Shown in pieces: positions 1 through 10,151 of a stretch of 64,000 bases of DNA. The notes below the pieces were generated by a model. That model was given only the letters and a program-made list of their open reading frames with translations, did not search any database and had not been told where the DNA came from. The stretch spans positions 248,001 through 312,000 of the forward strand of contig CAZICV010000001.1 in NCBI GenBank assembly GCA_964537925.1. The letters are read 5' to 3'. The first letter of the stretch is position 1, and the number at the start of each line of letters is the position of its first letter. A program made the position numbers and the translations under genes. The DNA is from SLDF01 sp964537925. GTDB taxonomy: Bacteria; Bacteroidota; Bacteroidia; Chitinophagales; Saprospiraceae.

Positions 1-528
1 CACATCGCTGTTCCAGTTGATATATGCGCTGCCCCGCCTGTCCAGGTCACCCGTCTTCTCTCCCAGGCCGACGAAGCGCTCTCCGTCCTGCAGTGTTTTA
101 TATACTGTGGCCTCATGACCGGTCCAGGCGATTCCGAAACCCGGATCATCGGCATTGAGCAGCCGACCCTCAGCATCGTAAAAGGAGAACCGCAGCGGTT
201 TCTTCTGTATGACCAGCGACATTGAATCGGTCTGTATGGTCAGCTGCTGGTTGTCTTCCCTGTAACGGTAAGGGACTTCTGTAGGAGCGGCAATCACCGA
301 GTAGGAGAAGTCCCTCGCCGGAAACGCCTCTTTCCCCGCACGGACCCTGAATACATGAAAATCGTATACACTGATGCGGACATGGGCGTTGCTTGTCCTG
401 ATATTGATATGTCGCCCCTGCCTGCTTGCAGAAACCAGGTTGCCTATCGATGCGTATTCCTGCCCCCACCCACTTACGGGCCCTACAAGTGCAAGAAGCA
501 AGGCGATGATCTTCAAACGATGGTCCAT
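1..528 (-). CDS. Glycoside hydrolase family 31 (alpha-glucosidase/alpha-xylosidase type), N-terminal part
   Basis: The frame runs off the left edge; 176 codons of the N-terminus are visible. It starts with a signal peptide (MDHRLKIIALLLALVGPVSG, cleavage near WGQ) and continues as the beta-sandwich N-terminal domain typical of GH31. The motif RFVGLGEKTGDLDRRG near residues 153-168 is the family's well-known GLGEKTG.LDRRG signature. The catalytic barrel with the two Asp residues lies outside the window, so substrate (alpha-glucoside or alpha-xyloside) cannot be decided. It is divergent from the sugar permease, with about 210 bases between the two starts, and probably belongs to the same sugar locus. 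Start at 528 chosen because it gives an intact signal peptide. Family confident; specificity unknown. Confidence 0.85.
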   Translation of the reverse strand, partial: MDHRLKIIALLLALVGPVSGWGQEYASIGNLVSASRQGRHINIRTSNAHVRISVYDFHVFRVRAGKEAFPARDFSYSVIAAPTEVPYRYREDNQQLTIQTDSMSLVIQKKPLRFSFYDAEGRLLNADDPGFGIAWTGHEATVYKTLQDGERFVGLGEKTGDLDRRGSAYINWNSDV

Positions 529-738
529 GCCGCTTTTTGCCTATGAAGCTAATCAGATCCCGGCTTACAGGCAAGATAAAAAACCGATTGCACGTGCATT
601 TTGCATTACATAGTGCTGATATTCAGCGCTATCGCCAACACATATTGTTCATTTTACACCAACCTCAGACTTATGCTTCATTTTTGTTACCAGCTTGTTG
701 CAAAAAATGGTTAATATCACCGAGCTTATCAACCAGAT

Positions 739-2169
739 ATGAGTCAGACAACAACGAAAACCAACTACGGAGCGCTGATCACCGTCGTCACGGTATTTTT
801 TTTCTGGGGCTTTGTGGCTGCTTCAAACGGGATTTTCATCCCTTTCTGCAAGAAGTACTTTGAACTTACGCAGTTCCAGTCACAGCTGATCGATACGGCC
901 TTTTATGCCGCTTATTTCATAGGCTCGCTGCTCTTGTGGCTGGCATCTCAATCCTTCCGGATCGATTTTCTCAACAAGATCGGTTACAAGAAAGGGATCA
1001 TATACGGCCTGTTGCTATCCGTAGCAGGGGCGGTCCTGATGATTTTGGCTGTCGGGAGCGGATCATTCGGCTTCATACTCGCCGCCCTGTTTGTCATCGC
1101 CCTTGGCTTCTCTCTCCAGCAGACTGCCGCACATCCCTTCGCCATCGGCCTGGGTCCGGCCGAGTCCGGTGCACATCGACTCAACCTGGCCGGTGGGATC
1201 AATTCTTTCGGTACACTGCTGGGGCCGGTCATCGTGAGCGTGCTCTTGTTCGGCGATCTCACAGGAGCAGCCGCCGACAATGCGACTCCGGACTCGATCA
1301 ATATATTGTACATACTTCTCGCCATAGTGTTCCTGCTGGCTGCTGTATTGCTCGCCGTAGCCAGGCTACCCCGCGTCACCACCGGAGATGAACCGTTTGA
1401 GCCTGGCCTGGGCGCACTCCGCTTCCCTCAGCTCAGGCTGGGTATGCTGGCCATCTTTGTATATGTAGGCGTGGAGGTCACTATACAGAGCAATATGGGT
1501 GAGCTCCTTATCCTGCCAGAGTTCGGTGGCTATGATGTATCCGAGATATCGCATTTCATCTCGCTGTACTGGGGCAGCCTCATGATCGGCAGGATGAGCG
1601 GTGCGCTCAGCGCATTCGAGATGAGACGCCCGCTGAAAAACCTGCTGACGGTAGTGGTACCGCTCATAGCTTTCGGCCTGATCATCGCTGTCAACCACCT
1701 CAAGGGCAATGACATGAGCGATTTATACGTATATGTCATCTGCGTACTGATATTGATCGGCGGTATCTTTATGAGTAAAGACAACCCGGCACGAATGCTG
1801 CTGATATTCTCTGTGCTGGGTATTGCAGCTATGCTCATAGGGGTACTCACTACGGGTGAGATAGCCAAGCTGGCGTTCCTAAGCGGTGGACTCTGCTGCA
1901 GTATCGGCTGGCCCTGTATATTTGCGCTCAGCGTCACGGGACTCGGCAAGTATACCAGCCAGGGATCGGCTTTCCTGATCATGATGATATTGGGCGGCGC
2001 CATCATACCGCCCATCCAGGGATATATAGCCGATATATGGGATATCCACAACAGCTATTGGGTCGCTGTGCTCTGTTTTGTTTACCTCGCATGGTTTGCC
2101 GTGAAGGTGAGCAAGGTCCTGCGGGCCCAGGGTATCCGCGTCGATTCGGTACAGAGTGGCGGACACTGA
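739..2169 (+). CDS. Sugar:H+ symporter, MFS superfamily, FucP/GluP type
   Basis: A 476-residue polytopic inner-membrane protein with about twelve hydrophobic segments. The opening GALITVVTVFFFWGFVAASN, the FELTQFQSQLIDTAFYAAYF stretch and SLQQTAAHPFAIGLGP match the fucose permease/glucose-galactose transporter family of Bacteroidota. The second half carries GLCCSIGWPCIFALSVTGLG and GGAIIPPIQGYIADI, also family hallmarks. It would import a mono- or disaccharide released in the periplasm. The next gene, a sugar kinase, starts about 70 bases downstream in the same direction, so an import-and-phosphorylate pair is likely. The transported sugar is inferred as glucose or sophorose-like from the locus; the sequence alone does not prove it. 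Confidence 0.9.
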   Translation: MSQTTTKTNYGALITVVTVFFFWGFVAASNGIFIPFCKKYFELTQFQSQLIDTAFYAAYFIGSLLLWLASQSFRIDFLNKIGYKKGIIYGLLLSVAGAVLMILAVGSGSFGFILAALFVIALGFSLQQTAAHPFAIGLGPAESGAHRLNLAGGINSFGTLLGPVIVSVLLFGDLTGAAADNATPDSINILYILLAIVFLLAAVLLAVARLPRVTTGDEPFEPGLGALRFPQLRLGMLAIFVYVGVEVTIQSNMGELLILPEFGGYDVSEISHFISLYWGSLMIGRMSGALSAFEMRRPLKNLLTVVVPLIAFGLIIAVNHLKGNDMSDLYVYVICVLILIGGIFMSKDNPARMLLIFSVLGIAAMLIGVLTTGEIAKLAFLSGGLCCSIGWPCIFALSVTGLGKYTSQGSAFLIMMILGGAIIPPIQGYIADIWDIHNSYWVAVLCFVYLAWFAVKVSKVLRAQGIRVDSVQSGGH

Positions 2170-2238
2170 TTGGTCCGGCCTTGCTGTTTCGCACGACAAG
2201 CCAAACCTGATAATAGATCATTCAATCCACGAGAACTT

Positions 2239-3087
2239 ATGGTATTGATAGCGGATGGAGGCTCCACCAAGAGCGACTGGAACCTGGTACAGGACGGCCA
2301 GAAACTCCGGGCTTTCCACACGGAAGGGTATAATCCCTATTTCGTAGACACGGCATCCATCGTCGACTCTATGCTCAACAGCCTGCCGAAGGATATCGCC
2401 CGACCGCAGATCCTGAAAGTTTACTATTACGGTGCGGGGTGCTCCTCTCCCGAGAAAGTACGGATCGTATCCAAAGCGATGGAACACGTTTTTCCGGGAG
2501 CAGATGTTTTCGTAGGACACGACCTGCTGGCTGCCTGCCGGGCCTTGTTGGGCAATCAGCCTGGGTTTGCTGCCATCCTGGGCACGGGTACCAATTCATG
2601 CCTGTACGACGGAAAAGACATCATGATGAACATCGATTCGCTCGGGTACTTTCTTGGCGACGAAGGCAGCGGATCTTTCATCGGCAAACGCCTGCTCCGC
2701 GACTATATGCGCGGCTACCTGCCCGCCGAGATCCACAAGGACTTTGTTGATCAGTTTGGCCTGTCCCGGGAAGATATTTTCAACGTGATCTACAACAAGC
2801 CCCTGCCCAACCGCTTCCTGGCAAGCTTCAGCAAGTTTGTATACGAACACCTCAGCTTTGATTATTCACAGGCAATGGTCAAGGACGGATTCAGGGCTTT
2901 TTTCGATTGCCTGGTGACTCGCTACCCCAACTACTCGCGCTATGCATTCAACTGCATCGGCTCTGTTGCATTCAACTTCAAGGATATCCTGGAGCAGGTA
3001 TGCCATGAGTATGACATGGAAGTAGGCAGGATCGTGCGCTCACCGATCCATGACCTGGTGGACTTTCACATTGCCAGGCTTAGCTGA
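2239..3087 (+). CDS. BadF/BadG/BcrA-family sugar kinase (N-acetylglucosamine kinase-like)
   Basis: A 282-residue ASKHA-fold ATPase. MVLIADGGSTKSDW at the N-terminus is the phosphate-1 loop of the family, and AILGTGTNSCLYDG near residue 115 is the phosphate-2 loop; FLGDEGSGSFIG follows as in Bacteroidota N-acetylglucosamine kinase-like proteins. The frame is open further upstream to 2170, but residues there are unlike the family, so the ATG at 2239 is chosen. It follows the sugar permease and converges with susD. Probably it phosphorylates the imported sugar (glucose or an amino sugar); known members include GlcNAc kinases, so substrate assignment remains open. Confidence 0.85.
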   Translation: MVLIADGGSTKSDWNLVQDGQKLRAFHTEGYNPYFVDTASIVDSMLNSLPKDIARPQILKVYYYGAGCSSPEKVRIVSKAMEHVFPGADVFVGHDLLAACRALLGNQPGFAAILGTGTNSCLYDGKDIMMNIDSLGYFLGDEGSGSFIGKRLLRDYMRGYLPAEIHKDFVDQFGLSREDIFNVIYNKPLPNRFLASFSKFVYEHLSFDYSQAMVKDGFRAFFDCLVTRYPNYSRYAFNCIGSVAFNFKDILEQVCHEYDMEVGRIVRSPIHDLVDFHIARLS

Positions 3088-3118
3088 TCATTAGCCGGTC
3101 GGACATCTGTGGTCGGGG

Positions 3119-4609
3119 TCAGTACATCGGATTCTGCATGATACGTTGCCCGCTGAGATCGATCTCGCTCTGCGGTATCGGCATCAGCAGGTGCTTGGCC
3201 GGGTCAAATCGATCAAACATCGGTTGTATGGACTTGAGTCTCGGCAACATATAGTCAGGATCCTTCCTGACCTGGCGGACGAGATCAAACCAGCGATGCT
3301 GTTCCATGGCCAGCTCTGCCCTCCGCTCACGCCAGATCATGTGTCTCAGCGGCGCCTGCTGCGTCTCGGTGATATCCCGAAGGATGAAATTGTTCGTTCC
3401 CCGGGCACGCTTGCGTATCATGTTGAGGTATTCAAGTGCTTCTGCACCTCTGCCCTGTTCATTAAGTGCTTCTGCAAGCACCAGCAGCACATCGGCATAG
3501 CGCAGGATACGCTGATTGCCGGGGCCATTGTCCTGCAACCCTACATGCGCCGGCACCCAGGCTTTCTGGTTGTAGCGCTCGTTGATCAGTAGTGGATTGT
3601 CCTGCACAATGGCGCTGCCGTCCGGCAGCACTTCCCCGACATACAGGATAGTTGCCTCGCGTCGGGGGTCACCGTTCTCGTACTGCGCTACCAGGTTGTC
3701 CGACGGGCGATTGAACCCCCAGCCGAGATTGGGTATCCCGCGCACGCCCTGCACCATATTGAACTCACACCTGCCCTCCCAGCTCTCTACATCCTTGCAG
3801 CCGATCTCAAACATACTCTCGCTGCAGTGCTCTCCCACCGGCATGAATATATCCGCATACCTGGGATATAGGACATACTGCCCGGACTGCACTACTTCCA
3901 GCGCATATTTCTCCGCATTTGCATAGTCTTCGATAGTCAGGTACACCTTGGACAGCATCCCCCGTGCAGCTCCTTTTGTAGCTCTTCCCAGGTCGGCGGA
4001 AGATTGCTGGCTGCGCTCCGGCAAAAGCTCGATCGCTGTCCTCAGATCTTCTATGATGGAGGCATAGACATCTCCGGCGCTGGCCCGGCTCTGATTGTAC
4101 TCGTCGGGAGTAAGTGTACGTGTGATCAGCGGCACACCGCCGTACCACCGCACCAGGTTGAAGTACAGGTGTGCCCTCAGAAACCTGGCTTCGCCCTGCA
4201 GCCGGTTACTGAGCGCCTGTGTGATCCCGGGTACCGAAGGTATCTTCTCGAGGCAAATATTGGCGCGGGCAATACCGGTATACTGCGTCTTCCAGACACT
4301 CAGCACAGTCTGGTGCCCCGGATCCATGGTAAAGAAGTCCAGGTCATTGAGGAAAATGGCGTCATTGGCGTCGCTTCCTTTGTCGGCGTCATCGCTGATG
4401 ATATCCGTCATACCCAGGAAATGCAATGGTGTGACATTGTGACGCAGGTAAGCATATATAGCGTTGACCGCCCATACAGCCTGCTCCGGGTTGGAAAAGA
4501 AATTCTCAGAAGTCAGCTCCCCCTGCGGTTTGATATCCAGGAAATCACGGCGACAGGCCAGGGGCAGGAGAACGGCTATTGCCAGGACGATTGGTATGAT
4601 CTTTCTCAT
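3119..4609 (-). CDS. SusD/RagB-family surface glycan-binding lipoprotein
   Basis: A 496-residue outer-membrane lipoprotein. The N-terminus has a short hydrophobic stretch ending in the lipobox PLAC with Cys19, followed by RRDFLDIKPQGELTSENFF, the standard start of a mature SusD. TPR-type helices run through the middle (for example GEARFLRAHLYFNLVRWYGGVPLI), and the end, PIPQSEIDLSGQRIMQNPMY, matches the family's typical PIP..EI..N....QNPGY. It pairs with the SusC channel whose stop lies 69 bases upstream and would clamp oligosaccharides on the cell surface. It is the last gene of the leftward block; usually susC-susD lead such loci. Confidence 0.95.
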   Translation of the reverse strand: MRKIIPIVLAIAVLLPLACRRDFLDIKPQGELTSENFFSNPEQAVWAVNAIYAYLRHNVTPLHFLGMTDIISDDADKGSDANDAIFLNDLDFFTMDPGHQTVLSVWKTQYTGIARANICLEKIPSVPGITQALSNRLQGEARFLRAHLYFNLVRWYGGVPLITRTLTPDEYNQSRASAGDVYASIIEDLRTAIELLPERSQQSSADLGRATKGAARGMLSKVYLTIEDYANAEKYALEVVQSGQYVLYPRYADIFMPVGEHCSESMFEIGCKDVESWEGRCEFNMVQGVRGIPNLGWGFNRPSDNLVAQYENGDPRREATILYVGEVLPDGSAIVQDNPLLINERYNQKAWVPAHVGLQDNGPGNQRILRYADVLLVLAEALNEQGRGAEALEYLNMIRKRARGTNNFILRDITETQQAPLRHMIWRERRAELAMEQHRWFDLVRQVRKDPDYMLPRLKSIQPMFDRFDPAKHLLMPIPQSEIDLSGQRIMQNPMY

Positions 4610-4678
4610 AACTTTTCTTTTTTCTAAAAGATTAAATCGGGCTTACACCCTTTTCCAGCCGGTGATACCGCACCGGCA

Positions 4679-7600
4679 TCAGAAGGCCGCGCTCAGCCCG
4701 AATGAAAAGACCCTCGCAACAGGGTAAGCGCCGCGATCGATCCCCCTGGATACAGGGTTTCCACCTATCTCGGGCGAAAAGCCGGAGAAACTGGCCCATG
4801 TGACCGGGTTGGTAGCGCTGACATATATCTCCAGCCGATCGAGCCTGATCTGCGAAAGCAGCGTGCGCGGCAGCTCATAACTGAGGGTTATATTCCGGAT
4901 CCTGAAATAAGATCCGTCCTCGAGGAATCGCTCCGACATCTCGAAATTGGGATAGGCTCCGTTGGTCACACGTGGTTCCGTATCGGAAGTCCCCTCCCCT
5001 GTCCAGTGGTCCAGGAACGAACTTTCAAAATTGGGGACTCCGAAGAAGCGGTTCATCTTCCGTGCATTCACGATCTTGTTGCCGTATACACCATAGAAAT
5101 CTACGGAAAGCCCCAGCCCATAGATGTCGAATCCTGCCGTAAACCCGTAGAAAAGCTTTGGTATCGGGCTACCCAGGTAAGTACGGTCCAATGTATTGAT
5201 CGTGTCATTGCCATCCACATCCACGAATCTCAGGTCACCCGGCACGACCGAACCCCGGTTGGGATACCGGGCTATGTCTTCCGCATTCTGGTAGATACCC
5301 GCTACCTTATAGCCGAAGAAAGAACCAATCGGCAAGCCGACAGCCGTGCGGGTGGCAAAGGCTGTGCCGGTCCAGCCATCCAGCACCTCTTCCTTGTTGT
5401 CGGCCAGTTTCAGTACTTCATTGTGCAATGTGTTGCCCGTAGCGCTCAGGAAATATCCGACACGCCCTATACTGCTACGCCACCGTATATTCCACTCCAC
5501 ACCCGTATTGACCACATCCGCTACGTTCACGAACGGATTGTCCACGGAACCCACATAAGCGGGTATAGCCGGGTCCGTGATGATACCGCGGCCCAGTTTC
5601 CTGAACAGGTCTATCTCTGCGGTCAACCTGGTATCCAGCAAGGAAAATTCTACCCCCAGGTTGGAATGTGCATTTTCTTCCCAGTGCAACAGCGGGTTGG
5701 CTACGTTGGTCTGGATCGCGCCAAAGTTGAGGTCTTCAGTACTCCCGCTGCCAAAAACGGCAAAAAGCCGGTTGGTGATCGTAGCGAAAGACCTGTTGTA
5801 CGGGATCTTATCGTTGCCTGTCACACCATAGCTTCCCCGCAGCTTGAGACTGTTGAGCCATCTCACACCGGCCATGAAAGACTCTTCACTGACGCGCCAG
5901 GCAGCCGCTATCGATGGGAAATTGCCATAACGGGAAAGCGGGCCAAACTTCGAAGAACCGTCACGCCTGATCGTGGCCGTAAGGCTATACCTGTCCATGA
6001 AACTGTAGTTGACCCTGCCGAGATAGGATACATACCGGAAGATAGTACCTACACCATGGCCGTAGCTGTCATCAGTGCCTGCAGCGTTGAGGTAGAGCAG
6101 GTCTTCCGTGATGTCTACAAGATCCCGCTTGGTGCCAAAGAGGAAGTCTTCCCGGTGATCCTGTGCAGTCGTACCGGCCATGAGCTCAAGGCGATGTGAC
6201 GACCAGTTGCGGTTCCAGAAAAGCAGGTTTTCGAGCTGCCAGTCCCTACTGTTGCCCCAGTGCACTGTCAGTACGCTGGACTCATTCAACTGCCTGTCAT
6301 TGACGAAGAACTTGGGCACAAAGGATTTCCCTTTGTAATTGATCAGGTTATACCCGAGACTGCTCCTGAAACTAATGTCCTTCCAGAGAAATACCGTAGC
6401 GTAGATATTGCCGACCGTGCGGAACTCCTGCCCCCTGTTGTAGCTGTTGTATTCCAGCTGGGCCGCCGGGTTGCCTACGTTAGAACGCACGGAGGTATTA
6501 CCGTACACGCCGTTCTCGTCTACGACTGGCACAGTCGGGTCAGCCGCCACCGCATTGAAGATGATACCTCCTGGCGGGCCATTCTGACGGCTGAAGTTGG
6601 CAGAGATATTGTGTCCCAGTTTGATGAAGTCGTTGAGGCGGTATTCATTGTTGATACGGACCGTATAGCGCTCATACTTGCTTTGGCGTACGATGCCTTC
6701 GTGCCGCATCGCCTCGCCGCTCACATAAAAAGTCATTTTTTCCGACCCTCCCCGGGCAGAGAGGTTGTAGTTGGCGATCGGGGCCCGCCGGAAGATGACA
6801 TCCTGCCAGTCGGTGCCCTCGCCTATCGATTCGGGGTCCTGGAAAGGAAGACCCTGACCTGTATTCCTGGCTGCCTCATTGGAGAGCAAGGCGTAATCCC
6901 GCCCGTTGACCAGGTCGATCTTCTTCGCTATTTCCTGTATACCGTAGTATGAGTTGAAGTTGAAGACCGTACGCCCGGACAATCCCCTCTTGGTGGTGAT
7001 AAGGATCACACCGTTGGCTCCCCTGGCGCCATACAGGGCCACTGCCGACGCATCTTTCAGTACTTCTACGCTCTCTACTTCATAGGCAGAGATATTGGCG
7101 GGATCATCCAGGATGACACCGTCCACCACATAGATCGGCCTGCTACCGTTGAATGTGCCCGTACCCCGGATCGTGATCTCCGCACTCGATCCCGGCTGCC
7201 CGCTGGAGATCGATTCCAGGCCAGCTACTTTGCCCTGCAGCGCAGTCGAAAGATCCGGCGCAGGTATTCGCTTCAGGTCACTCGACCTGACGCTGGATAC
7301 AGCGCCTGTGACATCACTTTTGCGCTGTGTACCATAGGCGACTACAACGACCTCGTCGATCAGCTTGCTGCTCTCGCTCATACGGATATCCAGTTCCGAG
7401 CGTCCCTGTAAAGGTATTTCCAGGGGATTGTACCCGATATACGAGAAGACGAGATAGGCATTGGCATCTATTCCTTCGAGCACAAAGTTGCCGTCAAAAT
7501 CACTCACCGTGCCCCGGTTGGAATTCTTCACCTCCACATTCACACCGATCATGGGCTGACCGGTAGTAGCATCCTTGACTGAACCCTTGACGGCACCTCC

Positions 7601-7705
7601 GGGTTCCTGGGCTTGTGCCCGGAATCCGGGCAACAGGACAGCGAGCCACATCAGGCAGACAGCTGCTCTGCAAAACAAGTGATTGTAGGTTTTCATCGCT
7701 TTCAT
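4679..7705 (-). CDS. SusC/RagA-family TonB-dependent oligosaccharide transporter
   Basis: About 1008 residues: signal peptide, a carboxypeptidase-regulatory-like domain (VKGSVKDATTGQPMIGVNVE ... GTVSDFDGNFVLEG), the SusC marker VVVAYGTQRKSDVTGAVSSV, a plug domain (GSRPIYVVDGVILDD, VESVEVLKDASAVALYGARG, NGVILITTKRG) and a 22-strand type beta barrel ending with RVFSFGLSAAF, a terminal Phe for Bam insertion. The open frame extends to 7750, but the ATG at 7705 (or 7696) directly precedes the signal peptide and is preferred. It forms the outer-membrane channel with the downstream SusD. It is preceded by a 150-base gap after the GH3 gene, so it may also have its own promoter, though I see no clear TAnnTTTG there. 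Confidence 0.95.
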   Translation of the reverse strand: MKAMKTYNHLFCRAAVCLMWLAVLLPGFRAQAQEPGGAVKGSVKDATTGQPMIGVNVEVKNSNRGTVSDFDGNFVLEGIDANAYLVFSYIGYNPLEIPLQGRSELDIRMSESSKLIDEVVVVAYGTQRKSDVTGAVSSVRSSDLKRIPAPDLSTALQGKVAGLESISSGQPGSSAEITIRGTGTFNGSRPIYVVDGVILDDPANISAYEVESVEVLKDASAVALYGARGANGVILITTKRGLSGRTVFNFNSYYGIQEIAKKIDLVNGRDYALLSNEAARNTGQGLPFQDPESIGEGTDWQDVIFRRAPIANYNLSARGGSEKMTFYVSGEAMRHEGIVRQSKYERYTVRINNEYRLNDFIKLGHNISANFSRQNGPPGGIIFNAVAADPTVPVVDENGVYGNTSVRSNVGNPAAQLEYNSYNRGQEFRTVGNIYATVFLWKDISFRSSLGYNLINYKGKSFVPKFFVNDRQLNESSVLTVHWGNSRDWQLENLLFWNRNWSSHRLELMAGTTAQDHREDFLFGTKRDLVDITEDLLYLNAAGTDDSYGHGVGTIFRYVSYLGRVNYSFMDRYSLTATIRRDGSSKFGPLSRYGNFPSIAAAWRVSEESFMAGVRWLNSLKLRGSYGVTGNDKIPYNRSFATITNRLFAVFGSGSTEDLNFGAIQTNVANPLLHWEENAHSNLGVEFSLLDTRLTAEIDLFRKLGRGIITDPAIPAYVGSVDNPFVNVADVVNTGVEWNIRWRSSIGRVGYFLSATGNTLHNEVLKLADNKEEVLDGWTGTAFATRTAVGLPIGSFFGYKVAGIYQNAEDIARYPNRGSVVPGDLRFVDVDGNDTINTLDRTYLGSPIPKLFYGFTAGFDIYGLGLSVDFYGVYGNKIVNARKMNRFFGVPNFESSFLDHWTGEGTSDTEPRVTNGAYPNFEMSERFLEDGSYFRIRNITLSYELPRTLLSQIRLDRLEIYVSATNPVTWASFSGFSPEIGGNPVSRGIDRGAYPVARVFSFGLSAAF

Positions 7706-7853
7706 ATTAGGTGATCTTGTTTGGCGGGCGCCAGGCCCTCGTCTCGACAACTTTCAGGTTCTTTTCCCCGCGGCTTTTTTTCCTCAGAAAGGATAGCCAC
7801 TCGCGATACACTCGGTTTACAGTCGGGCCTGTGGTATTGAACGGCCGGACTTG

Positions 7854-10109
7854 TCAATCGGCAAAACTTATGCGGGTCGTCTGCAGATCTGCCGAACTGT
7901 TGCCGGTCATAATCACGAAGTCTCCCGGCTCCATCCCAAAGGAAAGATCCCGGCGGTAAAAACTGAACGACTCTTCGGTCAGCTCAAACACGATTTCCCT
8001 CTCTTCACCGGGCGACAGCCCTACCTTGCGGAATGCACGGAGTTCCTTAACAGGCCTGGAAACACTGGCTACCGGGTCTCTTATATACAGTTGTACGACT
8101 TCCTCACCCGCCAGGGCGCCCGTATTCCGCACAGTCACCCGCACCTGTACCGTCTCTCCTACCCGGTAGCCGGTCTTGTCCGACACGGGAGGCGACAGCG
8201 AAAAACTGGTATAACTGAGACCGAATCCAAACGGGTAGAGCGGCGTATTGGGCTGGTCGATGTACTTGCTGGTCCATTTGGATTCCGGATCGAACGGCCG
8301 GCCAGTGGGCTTTTCCGCATAGAATAGCGGTACCTGGCCGACATGTCGCGGAAAACTCACCGGCAACTTGCCTGCGGGATTATATCGTCCGAAAAGTACA
8401 TCTGCGATGGCATGCCCGGCCTCTGTGCCGCCAAACCAGGTTTCGAGTATGGCGTCAGCCCTTTCGGCCAGCAAGGGTATGGTCAGCGGCCGGCCATTCA
8501 TCAGTACGGCTACGACAGGCTTGCCCATTCCGGCCAGCGCCAGGAATAGTTTTTCCTGTACGCCCGGTATACCTATATCGGCCCGTGAAGCAGCTTCTCC
8601 ACTCATCCAGGCCGCCTCTCCTATCGCAAATACAACTATATCTGATTCTGCCGCGAGCGCGAGCGCTTCGGTGAATCCGTTCTCGTCCGTTCCTTCGACT
8701 TTACAGCCTGCTGCATATCGCACCGTTACGGAAGGTCCTGCAACTGCCCTGATACCCTCCAGCAGCGTGACACAATCACGGGCATCGCCTGAAGCGCTCC
8801 AGGCCCCCAGCATATCCGGTTTGCTATCCGCCAGGCTGCCGATCACAGCGATAGCGCCTGTACGCCTGTCAAGGGGCAGGGTCTGCCGTTCGTTCTTCAG
8901 CAGGACAATACTCCGGGCTGCTGTCTCACGTGCGGCCTGCCGGTGCGCTGCCGACAGTACAGTCTTACGCTCGCGGTCCTCATCGCTGAACCGGTAGGGG
9001 TCGTCGAAAAGCCCCAGCTGGAACTTGAGCCGCAGTATACGCCTCACTGCCTGATCGATACTGTTCACGCTCACTTTACCCTCTTGTACTGATCCGGCAA
9101 GGAAGCGCTGGAACACAGCACCCTGCATATCCATATCTACACCGGCATTCAACGCCAGTTCCCCTGCTCCTTTTTCGTTCGCCACCACACCGTGGTTGAC
9201 CATCTCATTGATCGAAGTATAGTCTGTGACGACAAAGCCGCGAAAACCTAATTCATCCCGCAGAATATCCGTGAGCAGCCACCGGCTGCCGGATGCCGGC
9301 ACTCCGTCCAGGTCATTGAATGAAGTCATCACCGTAGCTGCACCCTCGCGTATAGCTGCAGCATAAGGAGGCAGGTATGTCTCCCTGAATGCCCGCTCGC
9401 TCATATCCACCGTGTTGTAGTCCCTGCCGGCTACCGGCGCGCCATAGGCTGCATAATGTTTGACGCAGGCGAGCACGGCATCAGTCTGGTCCGGCCCCTT
9501 ACCCTGGAATCCCCTCACCCTGGCCTCTGCCACCCGGCTGCCCAACCAGGTATCTTCGCCGGCTCCCTCCATGATACGCCCCCATCGGGCATCCCTGCAT
9601 ACATCCGCCATGGGTGCGAAAGTCCAATGCAGGCCCGCCGCGGCGGCTTCCGCTCCGGCGATCCGCGCGGACCTTTCGATCAGTTCCAGGTCCCAGCTGG
9701 CTGTCTCGCCAAGTGGTATCGGGAAAATGGTCTTGTACCCGTGGATAACATCATATCCGAAGATCAGCGGGATACCAAGCCGGGTCTCCTCCACAGCGAT
9801 CCGCTGTAGTTCCCTGGTGAAACGCGCCGTATGACTGTTGAAAAGCGCGCCGCATCTCCCTTTGCGTATATCCTCCGTGTAGTTGTCGCGGATAGTAGGG
9901 CCCGTAGCTTCCCAGTCCGTCGTGAACAAAGTAAGCTGCCCTATCTTCTCTTCCAGCGTCATGAGCGCAAGGACCGAGTCGACCCTCGCCGCCAGAAGCC
10001 GTTCGTCCGTACCGGCAGGTCCACCCGCCGAAGGCTTTTGTGTTTTGCACATCAGGCTCAGCAGAGCGCAGCCGATCAGTAAACAACAAGTAGAAAAATT
10101 CACATTCAT
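7854..10109 (-). CDS. bglX: Glycoside hydrolase family 3 beta-glucosidase, lipoprotein
   Basis: A 751-residue GH3 enzyme with the usual layout: TIM-barrel domain (about residues 40-375), alpha/beta sandwich (about 400-600) and a C-terminal fibronectin-III-like domain (about 655-740). The predicted nucleophile is Asp296 in GFVVTDYTS; the acid/base candidate is Glu505 in the SGEAASR motif; KHYAAYG is the substrate-binding signature. Cys21 in LLSLMC could be lipidated, suggesting a periplasmic-facing lipoprotein. It lies 42 bases downstream of the esterase-fused PF10091 enzyme and upstream of SusC. GH3 enzymes cleave several beta-glucosidic linkages; beside PF10091 enzymes the likely role is trimming sophoro-oligosaccharides to glucose. 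The symbol follows sequence type, not proven specificity. Confidence 0.92.
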   Translation of the reverse strand: MNVNFSTCCLLIGCALLSLMCKTQKPSAGGPAGTDERLLAARVDSVLALMTLEEKIGQLTLFTTDWEATGPTIRDNYTEDIRKGRCGALFNSHTARFTRELQRIAVEETRLGIPLIFGYDVIHGYKTIFPIPLGETASWDLELIERSARIAGAEAAAAGLHWTFAPMADVCRDARWGRIMEGAGEDTWLGSRVAEARVRGFQGKGPDQTDAVLACVKHYAAYGAPVAGRDYNTVDMSERAFRETYLPPYAAAIREGAATVMTSFNDLDGVPASGSRWLLTDILRDELGFRGFVVTDYTSINEMVNHGVVANEKGAGELALNAGVDMDMQGAVFQRFLAGSVQEGKVSVNSIDQAVRRILRLKFQLGLFDDPYRFSDEDRERKTVLSAAHRQAARETAARSIVLLKNERQTLPLDRRTGAIAVIGSLADSKPDMLGAWSASGDARDCVTLLEGIRAVAGPSVTVRYAAGCKVEGTDENGFTEALALAAESDIVVFAIGEAAWMSGEAASRADIGIPGVQEKLFLALAGMGKPVVAVLMNGRPLTIPLLAERADAILETWFGGTEAGHAIADVLFGRYNPAGKLPVSFPRHVGQVPLFYAEKPTGRPFDPESKWTSKYIDQPNTPLYPFGFGLSYTSFSLSPPVSDKTGYRVGETVQVRVTVRNTGALAGEEVVQLYIRDPVASVSRPVKELRAFRKVGLSPGEEREIVFELTEESFSFYRRDLSFGMEPGDFVIMTGNSSADLQTTRISFAD

Positions 10110-10151
10110 TCGATATCCGTTTTGTTAAGCTCTGTTCTTTACCATTTCACT

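Noticed and set aside
5006..6199. About 397 codons open on the plus strand opposite susC
   Set aside because: Antisense to a well-supported TonB-dependent receptor; no recognisable content.
7706..7853. Search for a promoter in front of susC
   Set aside because: No TAnnTTTG element found in this gap, so no promoter was listed.
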